Source: Papaver somniferum (Eukaryota > Streptophyta > Magnoliopsida > Ranunculales > Papaveraceae). From it: 64,000 bases of DNA. Every line of letters begins with the position of its first letter. Positions within the stretch are counted from its first letter, which is position 1. The DNA lies in NCBI RefSeq assembly GCF_003573695.1, contig NC_039366.1, positions 165,182,339-165,246,338 on the forward strand. The letters run 5' to 3'. Positions 46,476 through 58,837 of the stretch are shown in pieces. The position numbers and the translations under genes are program-made. The notes beneath the pieces were generated by a model, which saw only the letters and a list, made by a program, of their open reading frames with translations, ran no database searches and had not been told where the DNA came from.

Positions 46476-47245
46476 TTGGTGAAGATAAATTTTGACAAGA
46501 ATACATCAAAGGAAAAATCAATAATTACTTCTTCAAAACATGATGATCATCCGCATAGACCACAATTGAATGAAGACTGCTTCACCAAAATCATTGAAGA
46601 AGAGAACATCTGGATGGAGAGAGCAATCGAAGAAAAAGAAGTTCAGATGGTAATAAAGGTATTCCAAAATAACAAATCTCCACAACCATATGGCTAATAT
46701 ATGGAGTTTTACAAGATAGCTTGGGAGGTGATTAAAATAAATTTTATGGTAATGATTCAAGATTTCTAAGTGCAAGGGAAAATGGATTGGAGAACCAACT
46801 GCACCTTCATCAGCTTAATACAAAAAAAGAGCAAGTGGGAGATCCAAAAAACTTTAGACCAATAAGTCTTGTGAACATTATGTACAAAATAATTTCAAAA
46901 GTAGTCAACTGAAGATTAAAGACAGTGCTGCATAAGTTAATCACTGAAAATCGGGGGGAATTGTTATAAATAGGAAAATAATGGATAGCATATTGATTGC
47001 TCGAAAGATTTTAGATCCAAAACCAAGAGTAATGTGAAAAATGGATATCAAAAACGCTTTTAATAATGTTAGTTGGCAAACAATGAACCATGTTTTGAAA
47101 TGCTTAGGTTTTGGAAACAAATGGAGGAGCTGGATAATTCGGTGTGTCACTTCTGCACAATACTCTTTGCTCATAATTACCAGTTGCACTGAATGATTCT
47201 TACCTCAAAAGGGAGTGAGGCAAGGTGGCCCATTGTCACCATTTG
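46476..47245 (+). pseudogene. LINE (L1 clade) reverse transcriptase fragment, heavily broken
   Basis: Plus-strand pieces in order match plant L1 ORF2: EVQMVIKVFQNNKSPQPYG, MEFYKIAWEVIKINF, GKMDWRTNCTFISLI, DPKNFRPISLVNIMYKIISK, LKTVLHKLI, IMDSILIARKIL, WKMDIKNAFNNVSW and GVRQGGPLSPF at about 47210-47243. At least three frame changes and several stops separate them. The downstream FADD-type catalytic box is missing because the sequence is interrupted at 47246 by an LTR start. Endonuclease domain not seen. Confidence 0.8.
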
Positions 47246-47682
47246 TGTTAGGACCCGACCCTCCACCCATATTGACCCTACTTAACCACTGCGCTCATCC
47301 AGCAGCGTGAGGTATTCAATGGGAACTACTGCGGTCATCCATCAACAACTTCCGGAGATACCACCAATCCTGAATTACTCCCGACGAGCATGCTTAACTG
47401 CATAGCTTTCTGCCAACTCTGGAGACAATTGTGCCGAAAGGTCTCGGTGTTAGGAAAAGATAAACCATTACCTATTGTAGATGATGATTTCTGGACCGAG
47501 GGTAAAATGATATTTTTACGACCTAGGGTTAAAACCGTTATTTGGTAGTCCAAGGTAAAATTGTCACTTGCTGAAATATCCAATCTAGTCGAGGTGCTCA
47601 GTTCCGCAAGTATGATCATCTACCAAGCTATGCAGAGGAGCGTGTGAACTAAAATAGTATGAAGCCGAAGAAGGATGACGAC
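47246..47682 (+). repeat. LTR-like fragment starting TGTTAGGACCCG, interrupted by element B
   Basis: Begins abruptly after the LINE RT. Continues across element B as ...GATGACGAC|GTCCAACTACC (47682 to 56346). A second TGTTAGGACC occurs at 56393, so either this is the start of the LTR ending at 58837, or a separate short LTR lies here. Confidence 0.4.
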
Positions 47683-50173
47683 TGAAAAAGCGGGGGTCTA
47701 ACAACCACACCCAATATTTCGATTAGCAATCTGTATGGACTAACTCTAATATAATTTTAAGAGAATCAACTAGACAGTCAGACTCAATCTTAATAAAAAG
47801 TATATCAAGGAGTTAATATTTCTATCTCTCGATTTGATCTTTACTCAAGCAAATGGAAATCTGCGAGTCTTTATCAAATACTAGAGAGACAAACTTGGAT
47901 GGTACCAAAGACCAATATCCAAGTGTCAATCAATGTAAATCAACAACCAAAGGTTGGATATTCTAATTGATTGATCTCAACGCACAACCTGTGATATTTC
48001 AATTATATAACAAAATATAATGCGGAATAGAAATAACACAGACACCAGAAATTTTGTTAACGAGGAAACCGCAAATGCAGAAAACCCCGGGACCTAGTCC
48101 AGATTGAACACCACACTGTATTAAGCCGCTACAGACACTAGCCTACTACAATATAACTTCTGTCTGGACTGTATTTGAACCCTAATCAATCTCACACTGA
48201 TTCAAGGTACAGTTTCGCTCCTTATGTCTCTGATCCCAGCAGGATATTACGCACTTGATTCCCTTAGCTGATCTCACCCACAACTAAGAGTTCTACGACC
48301 CAAAGTCGAAGACTTTAATAAACAAATCTGTATCACATAGAAAAGTCTACGATGATAGATAAATCTGTCTCCCACAGATAAAACTAAAAGTTTTGTTCCG
48401 TCTTTTGATAATATCAAGGTGAACATGAACCAATCGATAACCCGGACTTATATTTCCGAAGAACAACCTAGAATTATCAATCACATCACAATAATCTGAA
48501 TCGTATTGTAGCGAAACTAGATATTGCGGAATCACAAACGATGAGACGAATATGTTTGTGATTTCTTTTTATCTTTCCCTATCGGAGATATAATCTCAAG
48601 CCAATCTTACGATTGAACTCGTACGATAGAAAATGACAAGATCAGATCGCTCAAGTATAAGAGAAGTAGTTTCGTATGGCTTCAGAATCCCAATGAAGTC
48701 TTCAAGTCGTTAACCGACAGGGTCTCGAGAAGAAACTTATGGTTAAAGGAGAATCAACTCTAGCAAACCAACTAGTATCACACAGGAGGTGTGGGGATTA
48801 GTTTTTCCAATTGCTAGACGTCTCCTTTATATATTTTTCAAATCATTGTTTGTAATCCAAGTTACCTTGGTAACAAAGCATTCAATATTCAACGCTAGAT
48901 GAAAAGCCTGATTTATCCAAGCTAATATCTTTCAACCGTTAGATCGAAACTTGGCTTGTCACACACAAATGAAATGTATTCATTTAGGTTTGAGTGACCG
49001 TACCTAAACGTATACACTTAGTTGGTTCAAAAATAGTTAACCAATGGTTAGCTATATGAGCACTTTCATATTAACCGTATTCATCTTCTTTATAACTAGT
49101 TCAAATGACTCATAAGAACTAGTTTAAGAGTTGTTCAATCGCTTAGATCTTTATACATAGACACAATTGGAACAAAATCGGTTTGATTCATTTGAATCAA
49201 TTCATGAACAATATAGCCACGATTTGCAAAGATTACATTTCTTATTGATTTATTGTTTATGTTCATGAAACTACCGATTTGAGAAATATAACCAGCTTGG
49301 GTACGCGTACGGGTATGCAGTACCTTAGCTCCCGGATTTGAGTTGTTTTTTTGGTTTCCAAACTCGGCTGAATTTTTCGGGTTGAAAAATTCCGCCAGTA
49401 CGCGTACGGGTACGCATACCTAAGGTGACTGGTTCATGAGTTCGTAAACTCCAAACTCGGCAGAATTTTCCGGGAGTAAAAGTTCCGCCAGTACGCGTAC
49501 GGGTACGCGTACCCAGCCTGTCTCCTTCACCAATACTGCATGCACACATATGCACGCACTTGGTTTCCGGTACATGGATTTATACATTAATGTGCGAACA
49601 TACTATATATGCTTATATCCATAGTTGGTTACGTAATCTCAACTCTACATTTCAATCATTGAAACATTCTTCTATAATGTTACAATAGTCGCTAGACATA
49701 AAGAATCGACTATCGTCATCAAAGCTATTTTCAAGATTGAAACGTCATCATGACTTTCGTCGCGGGTAAAGATGAAAATGGTTAAAGCAAAATCTTACCA
49801 ACACTTATTTCGAGAAAAATATAGGCGAGTAAACTCGGCTCGAAATAGCAAATGTGTATGTATGAAAACTATCATACTTATACGACTTTTGTCTCAAGAG
49901 TAGGAGATAGAATAGATAGACTTTTGAGTGATAGATGAGTTCAAGTCTCCACATACCTTTTGGTCGGATGAAGTTCCACTGGTTCCTTGAGTAGTTCTTC
50001 GTCTTCGTAAGGTAATCGCCATGGAGTCTGGAGCTCAACTATTCCTAACTATCCTAGACCGAGACTTAGTCATAAGTATACTAGAAATGAAGACATATAT
50101 TTTTGATCACTAACATTGAAAAACATGCTTGAGATAGCAACGCATGCGAGTTCGACCGAGCAATGCTCTAACA
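47683..50173 (-). repeat. 3' LTR of element B
   Basis: TGTTAGAGCATTGCTCGG (50173) to CCCGCTTTTTCA (47683). Contains TACGCGTACGGGTACGC repeats at 49295-49515. Confidence 0.95.
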
Positions 50174-51607
50174 ATCTCCCCCTTTGTCAATATTAGTGAC
50201 AAAACTATCAATACATATGGATTACGAAATAGATAAAACTTTGTAGCTTCTCGTCCACATGCTTGATCTCCTTGGTGCTTCAACATTACTCGAAAACTTT
50301 GTCTTTTCCAAGTACTCCCATGATTCCGTAGATGTTCAATTCAGCATCATAGTTGTTGAAGTTTCATAGCCATAACAATGAGAAAACGAAAGCTCTCGAT
50401 CATTGTTATACAATGTCATAGTATTATTACACATCATCAAAGTTCTTATATCACAACTTCGACAACAATACTACGGTGATATGTATCACTCCCCCTTAGT
50501 CAATACTTTTGTCTCAACATGAAAACCACTCCCCCTTACATAATGACCCGTAAAACACGTAAATCACTCCCCCTAAGTCAATAATTTTTTTTTCAATAAA
50601 ATTGGCAAAGGTACGAAAACGGGATCCTAATGAAATTTCCACGAAGACGCTTCAAGACCAAAGAAAAGTACATATCAACTTATTTATATGCAATCATAAA
50701 GCCGAAGTTAAATGCATTCATCAAGGAGTTTATAAAGATACAAGATAACCCCTAAATAATTCCACAACCTCACTCCCCACAAAGATATGGATTTAAGCGC
50801 AAGTTCGAAAGAACTCTCCCCCATTTGATGTCATTCCCGAGAGAACAACAAGAGCGACCTTACTTTAACAAGAAAAAAATGATTTTATTGGACACCAAAA
50901 ACCATAATGAAATGATTTTCTATATCCAAAATTCTCAATTAAACTAACCACAAGTAAACTCATGATTAATTTAATCGGAATACTCAATCAAATTTAACAC
51001 AAAAGTGATCAATTTAATTGAACATGCTCAGCATAAGATAACTTATGGAGGTACGACTATGCTAACCATAAAAGAATGATTAACTCAATCGTTTTATGCT
51101 CAACACAAGAAAAACTTATGGAGCATTACAGTATACACATAAAATATGGATCAGGGAAGACCAATACTGCGGCATATACAAAGATTCATTCTATTTTCAT
51201 CACTATTTGCATAACGACATATAATAGACATAATCCTTGTAAACAAAAGATTTTAACCTATCTTCCATCAATAATTGACATAATAGGCTTAACTTTTGTT
51301 TGTCAAAAGTTCATCGATCTTGTATCAATACATGCATATTTACATATAACCGAGATAACTTTTGACAATATATGGGACAATAATAGTTCACGGACGCAAA
51401 ACCACATATCCCATAACATATTGCAATATATAAAACCATAAAGATTAAAATTGCAATCATCATCTTCCAAAACAACTTTAGAATTTAAATAAATAAATCT
51501 AAAAATCATGAAGATGAAAAAGTTGGACATAGCTATGTGTACTCACAATAATGGCTATTCCAAACTCTAGTTATTCTTCTAAACATAACACGAAAATAGA
51601 AGATTTA
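50174..51607 (-). promoter_or_regulatory. Element B 3' non-coding region with four or more polypurine tracts
   Basis: The primary tract AAAGGGGGAGAT abuts the LTR (50174-50186). Further AAGGGGGAG-type tracts at about 50489, 50529, 50567 and 50817. The rest is AT-rich; no gene. Confidence 0.75.
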
Positions 51608-52096
51608 CTAGACATTATAGATCTTTCTCAGAGCATCTACAGAGAATTCCTTCTCATTATTGAAGAAACTATTGATAATGGGATCATTCAATTCCTCTAG
51701 ATCTTCAGAAATGTCAGTTAATTCACTAAGTTCTCTTTTTAGTCCACACAAGGTGTTCTTGGTTAGAGACAACATTTGTTCATAGTAAGTTATGTTTTCC
51801 AAAGAGGAAACGATTTGAGATTTTAAATCATTTCTCTTGTTGATGAAATATTTCACCATGCCTCTAAAATTATTATTATAGTGACAAACTGATATGAGAT
51901 AGTTAGAGGAAGAACTTTCTCCATTAGTTGTCGACTTTGCTTTCTTTATCCTTGAGGAAGAGATTCCTTCACACAGATACAAATTAACTGCTTCAACTGC
52001 ATCTCTTTTCGTAATCCCTCTAGTTACAGGAGCCATAAGACTGTATCTCATGAAAAGGAATGAGAAAGCAAATATATGAACGGATTTTATGAACAC
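51608..52096 (-). CDS. Small ORF of element B, helical/coiled-coil protein
   Basis: 162 codons from 52096; an internal ATG at about 52036 (MAPVTRGITKRDAVEAV) is the likelier start because residues before it are hydrophobic and variable. A basic patch SRIKKAKS, a Ser run, then YFINKRNDLKSQIVSSLENI and a helical stretch to the acidic C-terminus (EDLEELNDP). If the first ATG is used, MFIKSVHIFAFSFLFM could act as a signal or anchor, as in env-like ORFs of some Sireviruses; this is uncertain. Counterpart at 9287-9811. Confidence 0.45.
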   Translation of the reverse strand: MFIKSVHIFAFSFLFMRYSLMAPVTRGITKRDAVEAVNLYLCEGISSSRIKKAKSTTNGESSSSNYLISVCHYNNNFRGMVKYFINKRNDLKSQIVSSLENITYYEQMLSLTKNTLCGLKRELSELTDISEDLEELNDPIINSFFNNEKEFSVDALRKIYNV

Positions 52097-52283
52097 AAAA
52101 CCCTAGAAGGACATTGAATGATTCTTTCAAGATTTGTTATCCGTCTTCCATATTCTTAGGAGAATATTTTCTTAACAAATATAAGAAAAAGAAAAAGATT
52201 TACAAACCGCAAGAACTTGAGCCACTTTTGATCCAATCCTCATTTTCCCCAAGCTAAAAATGAGGGTACGGACGTCACCAGCA

Positions 52284-53801
52284 TTAGTTGGTGACTGAGC
52301 GAGCCATATGCTTATACTTCTTATTTTTTCGTGGCTTATCACTATTTGTTGTGTAAATAGATTTCTTACCTCGTCTAGATCTGGATTTCTTTAAAAGAGC
52401 TTGGTTTCCCGGACCTAGATTCATTTTCTGCATGTTCTTTTGAAGTTTGATTATTTTCTTATTGCTCCTTCTGAATCTCCAACAAGAGTCCTGATCATGC
52501 TTCGAATGTCCACAAAAAGAACAAATCAATGAGGATTTTTCGTTTTCCTGTGTAACACAACAATCAACAATTGTTGTTTCGTGATTATTTGGCGTGGACA
52601 ACCTTGAGCTTTGAGTTTTGCTTTTAAATCCTAAACCACTAGTATTTCCAAAGGATCTCTGACTAAATAACATTGCTGAAATTTTGTCAGAGCTTCCAGA
52701 TAACCTTTGCAAGTCATACTTGAGAGTGTTAATCTCTTCTTCCTTTAGAGACATGGTTCTGACGAACTTATCATTGAGACGCTCTATCTCAATATTTTTC
52801 GCATGGAGTGATGACTCAATTTTTTCCAAGGAGGCCTTTAAGTGAAGGTTCTCTTGAAGAATCTCTTTATTCAAGAGATCAAGAAGCTCTGTGTCATACT
52901 CAAGTTCTGAATCAGAAGTTGTAGTGAAGAGAGAATCTGTGGTAGACTCATCTGAGACATCCAGAGTAGATTTGTCTTTTATTGAATCATCTGAAGCATT
53001 AATTGAAGATGGATATTCATCACATTTATTCCTCCTCTTTATCAAATCCTTGACCTTCCTGATTATAAGTGATCTATCAAGATCAACATGATTGGAGCAA
53101 CATTCATCAGCCCAAGACAAGTGAGAGGATACACCTGTTTCAGTCACAACGTTGAGAGCGAACGTTCTGCTAGTGTCAAGATCAAGAATTTTTAACTTTC
53201 CAGTCAGAGTGTTTCTGGAAAGTGTATCAAGGTTATTTCCCTCAACGATGGCATGCTTCTTATAATCGTATCTAGATGGAACCGATCTGAGAATTTTCAT
53301 CACAATGTCCCTTTCAGGAAAAGTCTTACCCAATGCAAAAGATGCATTAACAATTTCAGACACTTTGTGATTAAACTCATCAAATGAATCTTCATCTGGC
53401 ATACGAAGGTTTTCTCAATCGGAATTAAGGTTTTGAAGCCTAGCTTCCTTTTCACTGGTATTTCCTTCGAATACGGTTTCTAAGATATCCCACACATCTT
53501 TAGACCTAGTACAATTTGACACGTGGTGCTGAAGATTTGGGGTAATGGCATGTATGATGGCATTCAAACCGTCGGAATTTTGCTTCGCAGCAAGTATCTC
53601 AGCAGCATCGTATTCGCCAATATTTTTTGGAACATTAACGTTACCTACTGCAACAACGGGAGCATCATAGCCATTAACAACATATACCCATGATTGAAAA
53701 TCGCGTGCTTGAAGAAAAGCTCGCATAACAATTTTCCATCATAAGTAATTAGAGCTATCGAAGACTGGTGGTACGTTAATAGAGATAGCACCTCTGTCCA
53801 T
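52284..53801 (-). pseudogene. gag: Copia gag (Sirevirus type) with two in-frame TGA codons
   Basis: One frame of 506 codons from ATG 53801 (MDRGAISINVPPVFDSSNYL), interrupted by TGA at 53739-53741 and 53415-53417, with no indel. N-terminal part has the copia gag pattern (WKIVMRAFLQARD…ELL); the UBN2-type core follows with WDILETVFEGN, FDEFNHKVSEIVN and ILRSVPSRYD. A long polar/coiled stretch (Ser/Asp-rich, then LLNKEILQENLHLKASLEKI) precedes a single CCHC zinc knuckle CSFCGHSKHDQDSC at about 52500 and a basic tail (KKSRSRRGKKS). The gag-only design with a long C-terminal extension suits a non-autonomous Sirevirus. Both stops are TGA. Confidence 0.9.
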
Positions 53802-53853
53802 AGAGTCGGATCACTACAAACACAGACTTGTAAGGTCTTGAACGTGTTTGCCT

Positions 53854-53867
53854 GCTCTGATACCAAT
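53854..53867 (-). other. Primer binding site, initiator Met tRNA (element B)
   Basis: ATTGGTATCAGAGC on the minus strand directly after the 5' LTR; full match to the conserved plant iMet complement. Confidence 0.9.
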
Positions 53868-56340
53868 TGAAAAAGCGGGGGTCTAACAACCACACCCAAT
53901 ATTTCGATTAACAATCTGTATGGACTAACTCTAATATACTTCTAAGAGAATCAACTAGACAGTCAGACTCAATCTTAATAAAAAGTATATCAAGGAGTTA
54001 ATATTTCTATCTCTCGATTTGATCTTTACTCAAGCAAATGCAAATCTGCGAGTCTTTATCAAATACTAGAGAGATAAACTTGGATGGTACCAAAGACCAA
54101 TATCCAAGTGTCAATCAACGTAAATCAACAACCAAAGGTTGGATATTCTAATTGATTGATTTCAACGCACAACCTGTGATATTTCAATTATATAACAAAA
54201 TATAATGCGGAATATAAATAATACAGACACCAGAAATTTTGTTAACGAGGAAACCGCAAATGCAGAAAAACCCCGGGACCTAGTCCAGATTGAACACCAC
54301 ACTGTATTAAGGCGCTATAGACACTAACCTACTACAAACTAACTTCTGTCTGGACTGTAGTTGAACCCTAATCAATGTCACACTGATTCAAGGAACAGTT
54401 GCGCTCCTTACGTCTCTGATCCCAGCAGGATATTACGCACTTGATTCCCTCAGCTGATCTCACCCACAACTAAGAGTTGCTACGACCCAAAGTCGAAGAC
54501 TTTAATATATAAATCTGTATCACACAGAAAAGTCTACGATGATAGATAAATCTGTCTCCCACACATAAACCTTAAAGTTTTGTTCCGTCTTTTGATAAAA
54601 TCAAGGTGAACAGGAACCAATCGATAACCCGGACTTATATTCCCGAAGAACAGCCTAGAGTTATCAATCACCTCATAATAATCTAAATCGTATGGTAGCG
54701 AAACTAGATATTTTGGAATTACAAACGATTAGACGAAGATGTTTGTGATTTCTTTTTATCTGTATCGGAGATATAATCTCAAGCCAATCTTACAACTGAA
54801 CTCGTACGATAGAAAATGGCAAGATCAGATCGCTCAACTACAAGAGAAGTAGTTTCGTCTGGCTTCACAATCCCAATGAAGTCTTCAAGTCGTTAACCGA
54901 CAGGGTCTCGAGAAGAAACCTACGGTTAAAGGAGAATCGACTCTAGCAAACCAACTAGTATCACACAGGAGGTGTGGGGATTAGTTTTTCCAATTGCAAG
55001 ATGTCTCCTTTATATGGTTTTCAAATCAGGGTTTCAATCCAAGTTACCTTGGTAACAAAGCTTTCAATATTCACCGTTAGATGAAAAACCTGATTTATCC
55101 AAGCTAATATCTTTCAACCGTTAGATCGAAACTTAGCTTTTCACACACAAATGAAATGTATTCATTTAGGTTTGAGTGACCGTACCTAAACGTGTACACT
55201 TAGTTCGTTCACAAATAGTTAACCAATGGTTATCCATATTAGCACTTTTATATTAACCGTATTCATCTTCTTCATAACTAGTTCAAATGACTCATAAGAA
55301 CTAGTTCAAGAGTTGTTCAATTGCTTAGATCTTTATACATAGACACAATTGAAACAAAATCGGTTTGATTCATTTGAATCAATTCATGAATAATATAGCT
55401 ACGGTTTGCAAAGATTGCATTCCTTATTGATTTATTGTTTAAGTTCATGAAACTACCGATTTGAGAAATATATCCAGCTTGGGTACGTACGGGTATGCGT
55501 ACCTTAGCTACCGGATTTGAGTTGGTTTTTTGGTTTCCAAACTCAGCAGAATTTTTCGGGTAGAAAAGTTCCGCCAGTATGCGTACCTAAGGTGACTGGT
55601 TCATGAGTTCGTAAACTCCAAACTCGGCAGAATTTTCCGGGAGGAAAAGTTCCGCCAGTATGCGTATGGGTACGCGTACCCAACCTGTCTCCTTCACCAA
55701 TACCGCATGCACACATATGCACGCACTTGGTTTCCGGTACATGGATTTATACACTAATGTGCGAACATACTATATATGATTATATCCATAGTTGGTTACG
55801 TAATCTCAACTCTACATTTCAATCATTGAAACATTCTTCTATAATGTTATAACAGTCGCTAGACATAAACAATCGACTATCGTCATCAAAGCTATTTTCA
55901 AGATTGAAACGTCATCATGACTTTCGTCATGGGTAAAGATGAAAATGGTTAAAGCAAAAGCTTACCAACACTTATTTCGAGAAAAATATAGGCGAGTAAA
56001 CTCGGCTCAAAATAGCAAATGTGTATGTATGAAAACTGTCATACTTACACGACTTTTGTCTCAAAAGTAGGAGATAGAGTAGATAGACTTTTGAGTGACA
56101 GATGAGTTCAAGTCTCCACATACCTTTTGGTCGGATGAAGTTCCACTGGTTCCTTGAGTAGTTCTTCGTCTTCGTAAGATAATCGCCATGGAGTCTGGAG
56201 CTCAACTATTCCTAACTATCCTAGACCGAGACTTAGTCATAAGTATACTAGAAATCAAGACATATAGTTTTGATCACTAACATTGAAAAACATGCTTGAG
56301 ATAGCAACGCATGCGAGTTCGGCCGAGAAATGCTCTAACA
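53868..56340 (-). repeat. 5' LTR of element B
   Basis: TGTTAGAGCATTTCTCGG (56340) to CCCGCTTTTTCA (53868). Near-identical to 47683-50173, with one fewer TACGCGTACGGG stretch near 55580. Confidence 0.95.
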
Positions 56341-56574
56341 ACGACGTCCAACTACCGGAAAAAGAAAAGCTAACTGAAAGTTAAAGAATCCTTGTTAGGA
56401 CCTACGAGCCTTCATCTCCGAGGTGAATAGCCTCAATTGCTTCAAGTCGGAGTGCCTCTATTTCTTGAAGGCGAAGAGCCGCTCTAAAAGAAAAAGGAAT
56501 TCACCACTTAAAGGTAAAAGATCTCGTTCTCTTATAGGTCAACTTCAACCACACACCTAAGCCGAAGTCAAATG

Positions 56575-57140
56575 GCTCTCCTCCACTGTGTATGGATGGC
56601 CACTGCAAGAGGTTGATGATACCTCCGTAGTACGACAACGATAGGTTGATGATACCTTAGTCGTACTGCTTGCCTCCGTTGTGTATGAATGTCCATTGCC
56701 AGATGTTAATGATACCTCCACAGTACGACAACGATAGGTTGATGACACATCTGTCGTACTGCTCTCCTCCGCTATGTATGGATGGACACTGCTAGAGGTT
56801 GATGACACCTCCGCCGTACGACAATAATAGGTTAATGACAACTCAGTCGTACTTCTCGCCTGCGATGTGTATGAATGACCACTCCTAGAGGTTGATGATA
56901 CCTCCATAGTACTACATCGATAGGTTGATGACACTTCAGTCGTACTGCTCGCCTCCGCTTAGTATGGATTTCACTGCTAGAGGTTGATGATGCCTCCGTA
57001 CTACGATGAAGATAGGTTGATGACACTTATATTGTACTGCTCGCCTCTGTTGTGTATGGATGGCCACTGCCATAGGTTTATGACACCTCCGTAGTACAAC
57101 AATTATAGGTTGATGAAACCTCAGTCGTACTTCTCGCCTC
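56575..57140 (-). repeat. 93-bp minisatellite, six copies, open on the minus strand as a 31-residue repeat
   Basis: Units start near 56581, 56674, 56767, 56860, 56953 and 57046 (GTGTATGGATGGCCACTGC). The period of 93 keeps frame: the minus strand (56934-56557) reads SSTYRCRTxEVSSTSxSG followed by HPYTxEASST for four units. An indel near 56950-56975 breaks the frame for the two units to the right. Not thought to be a gene because it lies in an LTR. Confidence 0.8.
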
Positions 57141-57646
57141 TAGGTCATAACGTCTTCTCGTGACTGACCTTTCATTAAGCCTCTCCAAAGATCTGGCCCT
57201 ACTCTCCCTCACCTAAAGGAGAACGTCCGAAATTAGGTGAATGGTAGGCCTCAACCAAGCTTGTGCTCTCCACACGACACACACGGGTACAACAAGTATT
57301 CTATAGTTTTTTATGTGACTTTGAATGGCTACCACGTGCAAACATATGCATTCTTCCATTTAAAGTTGCAACAACTCAAAGAATGCTAACACATCAGAAA
57401 ATACATCACACACAAAAGCTGGTCACGTCATAAATGAGGGCATAAACTTAGGGTTTTGGTCTGACGGTCTACAACAACGTGTGGGTATCAGCCGTCCCAC
57501 ACAGAAAGAGAATAGTCGGGTGTGAGGAGTCAGCTTATGATATACTAGATAGGTTGCTTATCCTTAACTATTCCTGGGATCCGGGAGAAGGTGATGATCC
57601 TATTTCCTTATTTTTATCCCACTAACTAGAGATTAGGGTTTTGCTG

Positions 57647-58529
57647 GATTTTTGTTATAGGGAAAGCTAAAATGGATAGGGAAAGCTCAAACGAAGTTGG
57701 CCAAAGATCAAAATGGGTGGAAATAAAAACTTCTCTCCACTCCATCGATTCTCAATCACAATTTAGTTTTTTACTCCGAGTATTTTTCTTTCTTCATGAC
57801 TGAATACAAAATAATCTTCAAACTAACCTACGTTTTAATTTTCATCAGCAAAAAATAAAAGAAACCTACGTTATAATCTTTCTTTTTCGTATATTCTCTA
57901 TTATCATAAACTAAGTCTTCTTCTAATTTCATTATAGTTTTAAGAATAACAATGATCAAATAATAAAGGAGAGAAAATTAACCCGATAGCACGGTGTTTT
58001 GATGGTAATGTTGCTGATAATTATATCATACCAACACCAACCGTGAATGGATGGATACATACAAGTACTTGATGGGTGTTGTGTTGAGTTTCTTTCTTAA
58101 GTTGAACTATATTTGCAAACTACATTAATCCACTTCCAAGTAAAACTTGATGTAATCACAGACTCCCAAAATCAGTGATTATTTAGGATATATAGGAAAT
58201 TTATTTTCATGATCAAAAGGTGTAAAACCCTAATTATCAATTATAAATAAAACAATTAACACCATATATCTTAATGTTTTGGAATACAATTTTATGTGGT
58301 TTAAAAAGAAGAATGATGATCAGATTTTTTGCGATGATAAGTTGATCAAACAATTATATTAAACTGTGCCTACGTGATGGTGTTCTTACAGGTGAATGTG
58401 GATCAAGAGTAGATAACTAAAAGCTAGGGATGGTTTATCTATTTTCCCCTTTATTGACTCCAAGTCAATCTAATATGACCAAAAGTCAGCTTTCCCCCAT
58501 CCATTCTAGCTTTCTCTATAACAAAAATC
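57647..58529. mobile_element. 883-bp non-autonomous inverted-repeat DNA element
   Basis: About 41-bp terminal inverted repeats starting GATTTTTGTTATAG(G/A)GAAAGC, with an 8-bp target duplication TTTTGCTG (57639-57646, 58530-58537). Interior AT-rich, non-coding. The 8-bp duplication fits hAT or some MULE elements. Confidence 0.75.
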
Positions 58530-58837
58530 TTTTGCTGAGCTCTAAATAGACATATGATTGGTCATTTTAAAAGAAACAACTGAATAGCTAGAAAAACAAC
58601 AAGTTCTATGCGAATCATTGTCTTTTAGAGTATCTTCGTCTGCAACTGAATAAATCTAATCTCATATCTTTCGGATTCCCTACCTAGACCAACCCTACCT
58701 CCCACCTGCAAATGAAGCAGTCTTTGAACGACCATCATCTTGGTTTAGGAAAGTAATGTTCGTCATCAACCTCCGTTTCTCACAGTCGAACAAGGCATAT
58801 TACATGACTGAACCTCGTATATTTTTCGAAATAAACA

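Larger units (their letters stand above)
47683..56340 (-). mobile_element. Complete pol-less Sirevirus-like element B (8,658 bp)
   Basis: Two LTRs (2,491 and 2,473 bp) in the same orientation, primer site, polypurine tract, and a perfect 5-bp target duplication ACGAC (47678-47682 and 56341-56345). The internal region (3,694 bp) encodes only gag and one small ORF; gag is followed within 190 bases by the small ORF, so protease, integrase, RT and RNase H are absent. Element A has the same compact plan. Confidence 0.9.
56341..58837 (+). repeat. LTR ending in AAATAAACA, 5' of a Gypsy primer site
   Basis: The right end is fixed by the primer site at 58838. The left end is either 56393 (TGTTAGGACCTACG) or continues from 47246. 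It carries a 93-bp tandem repeat (56575-57140) and a nested inverted-repeat element (57647-58529). No gene. Confidence 0.45.

Noticed and set aside
49805..50038. Repeated 77-codon ORF (also 55972-56205)
   Set aside because: Inside the two LTRs of element B.
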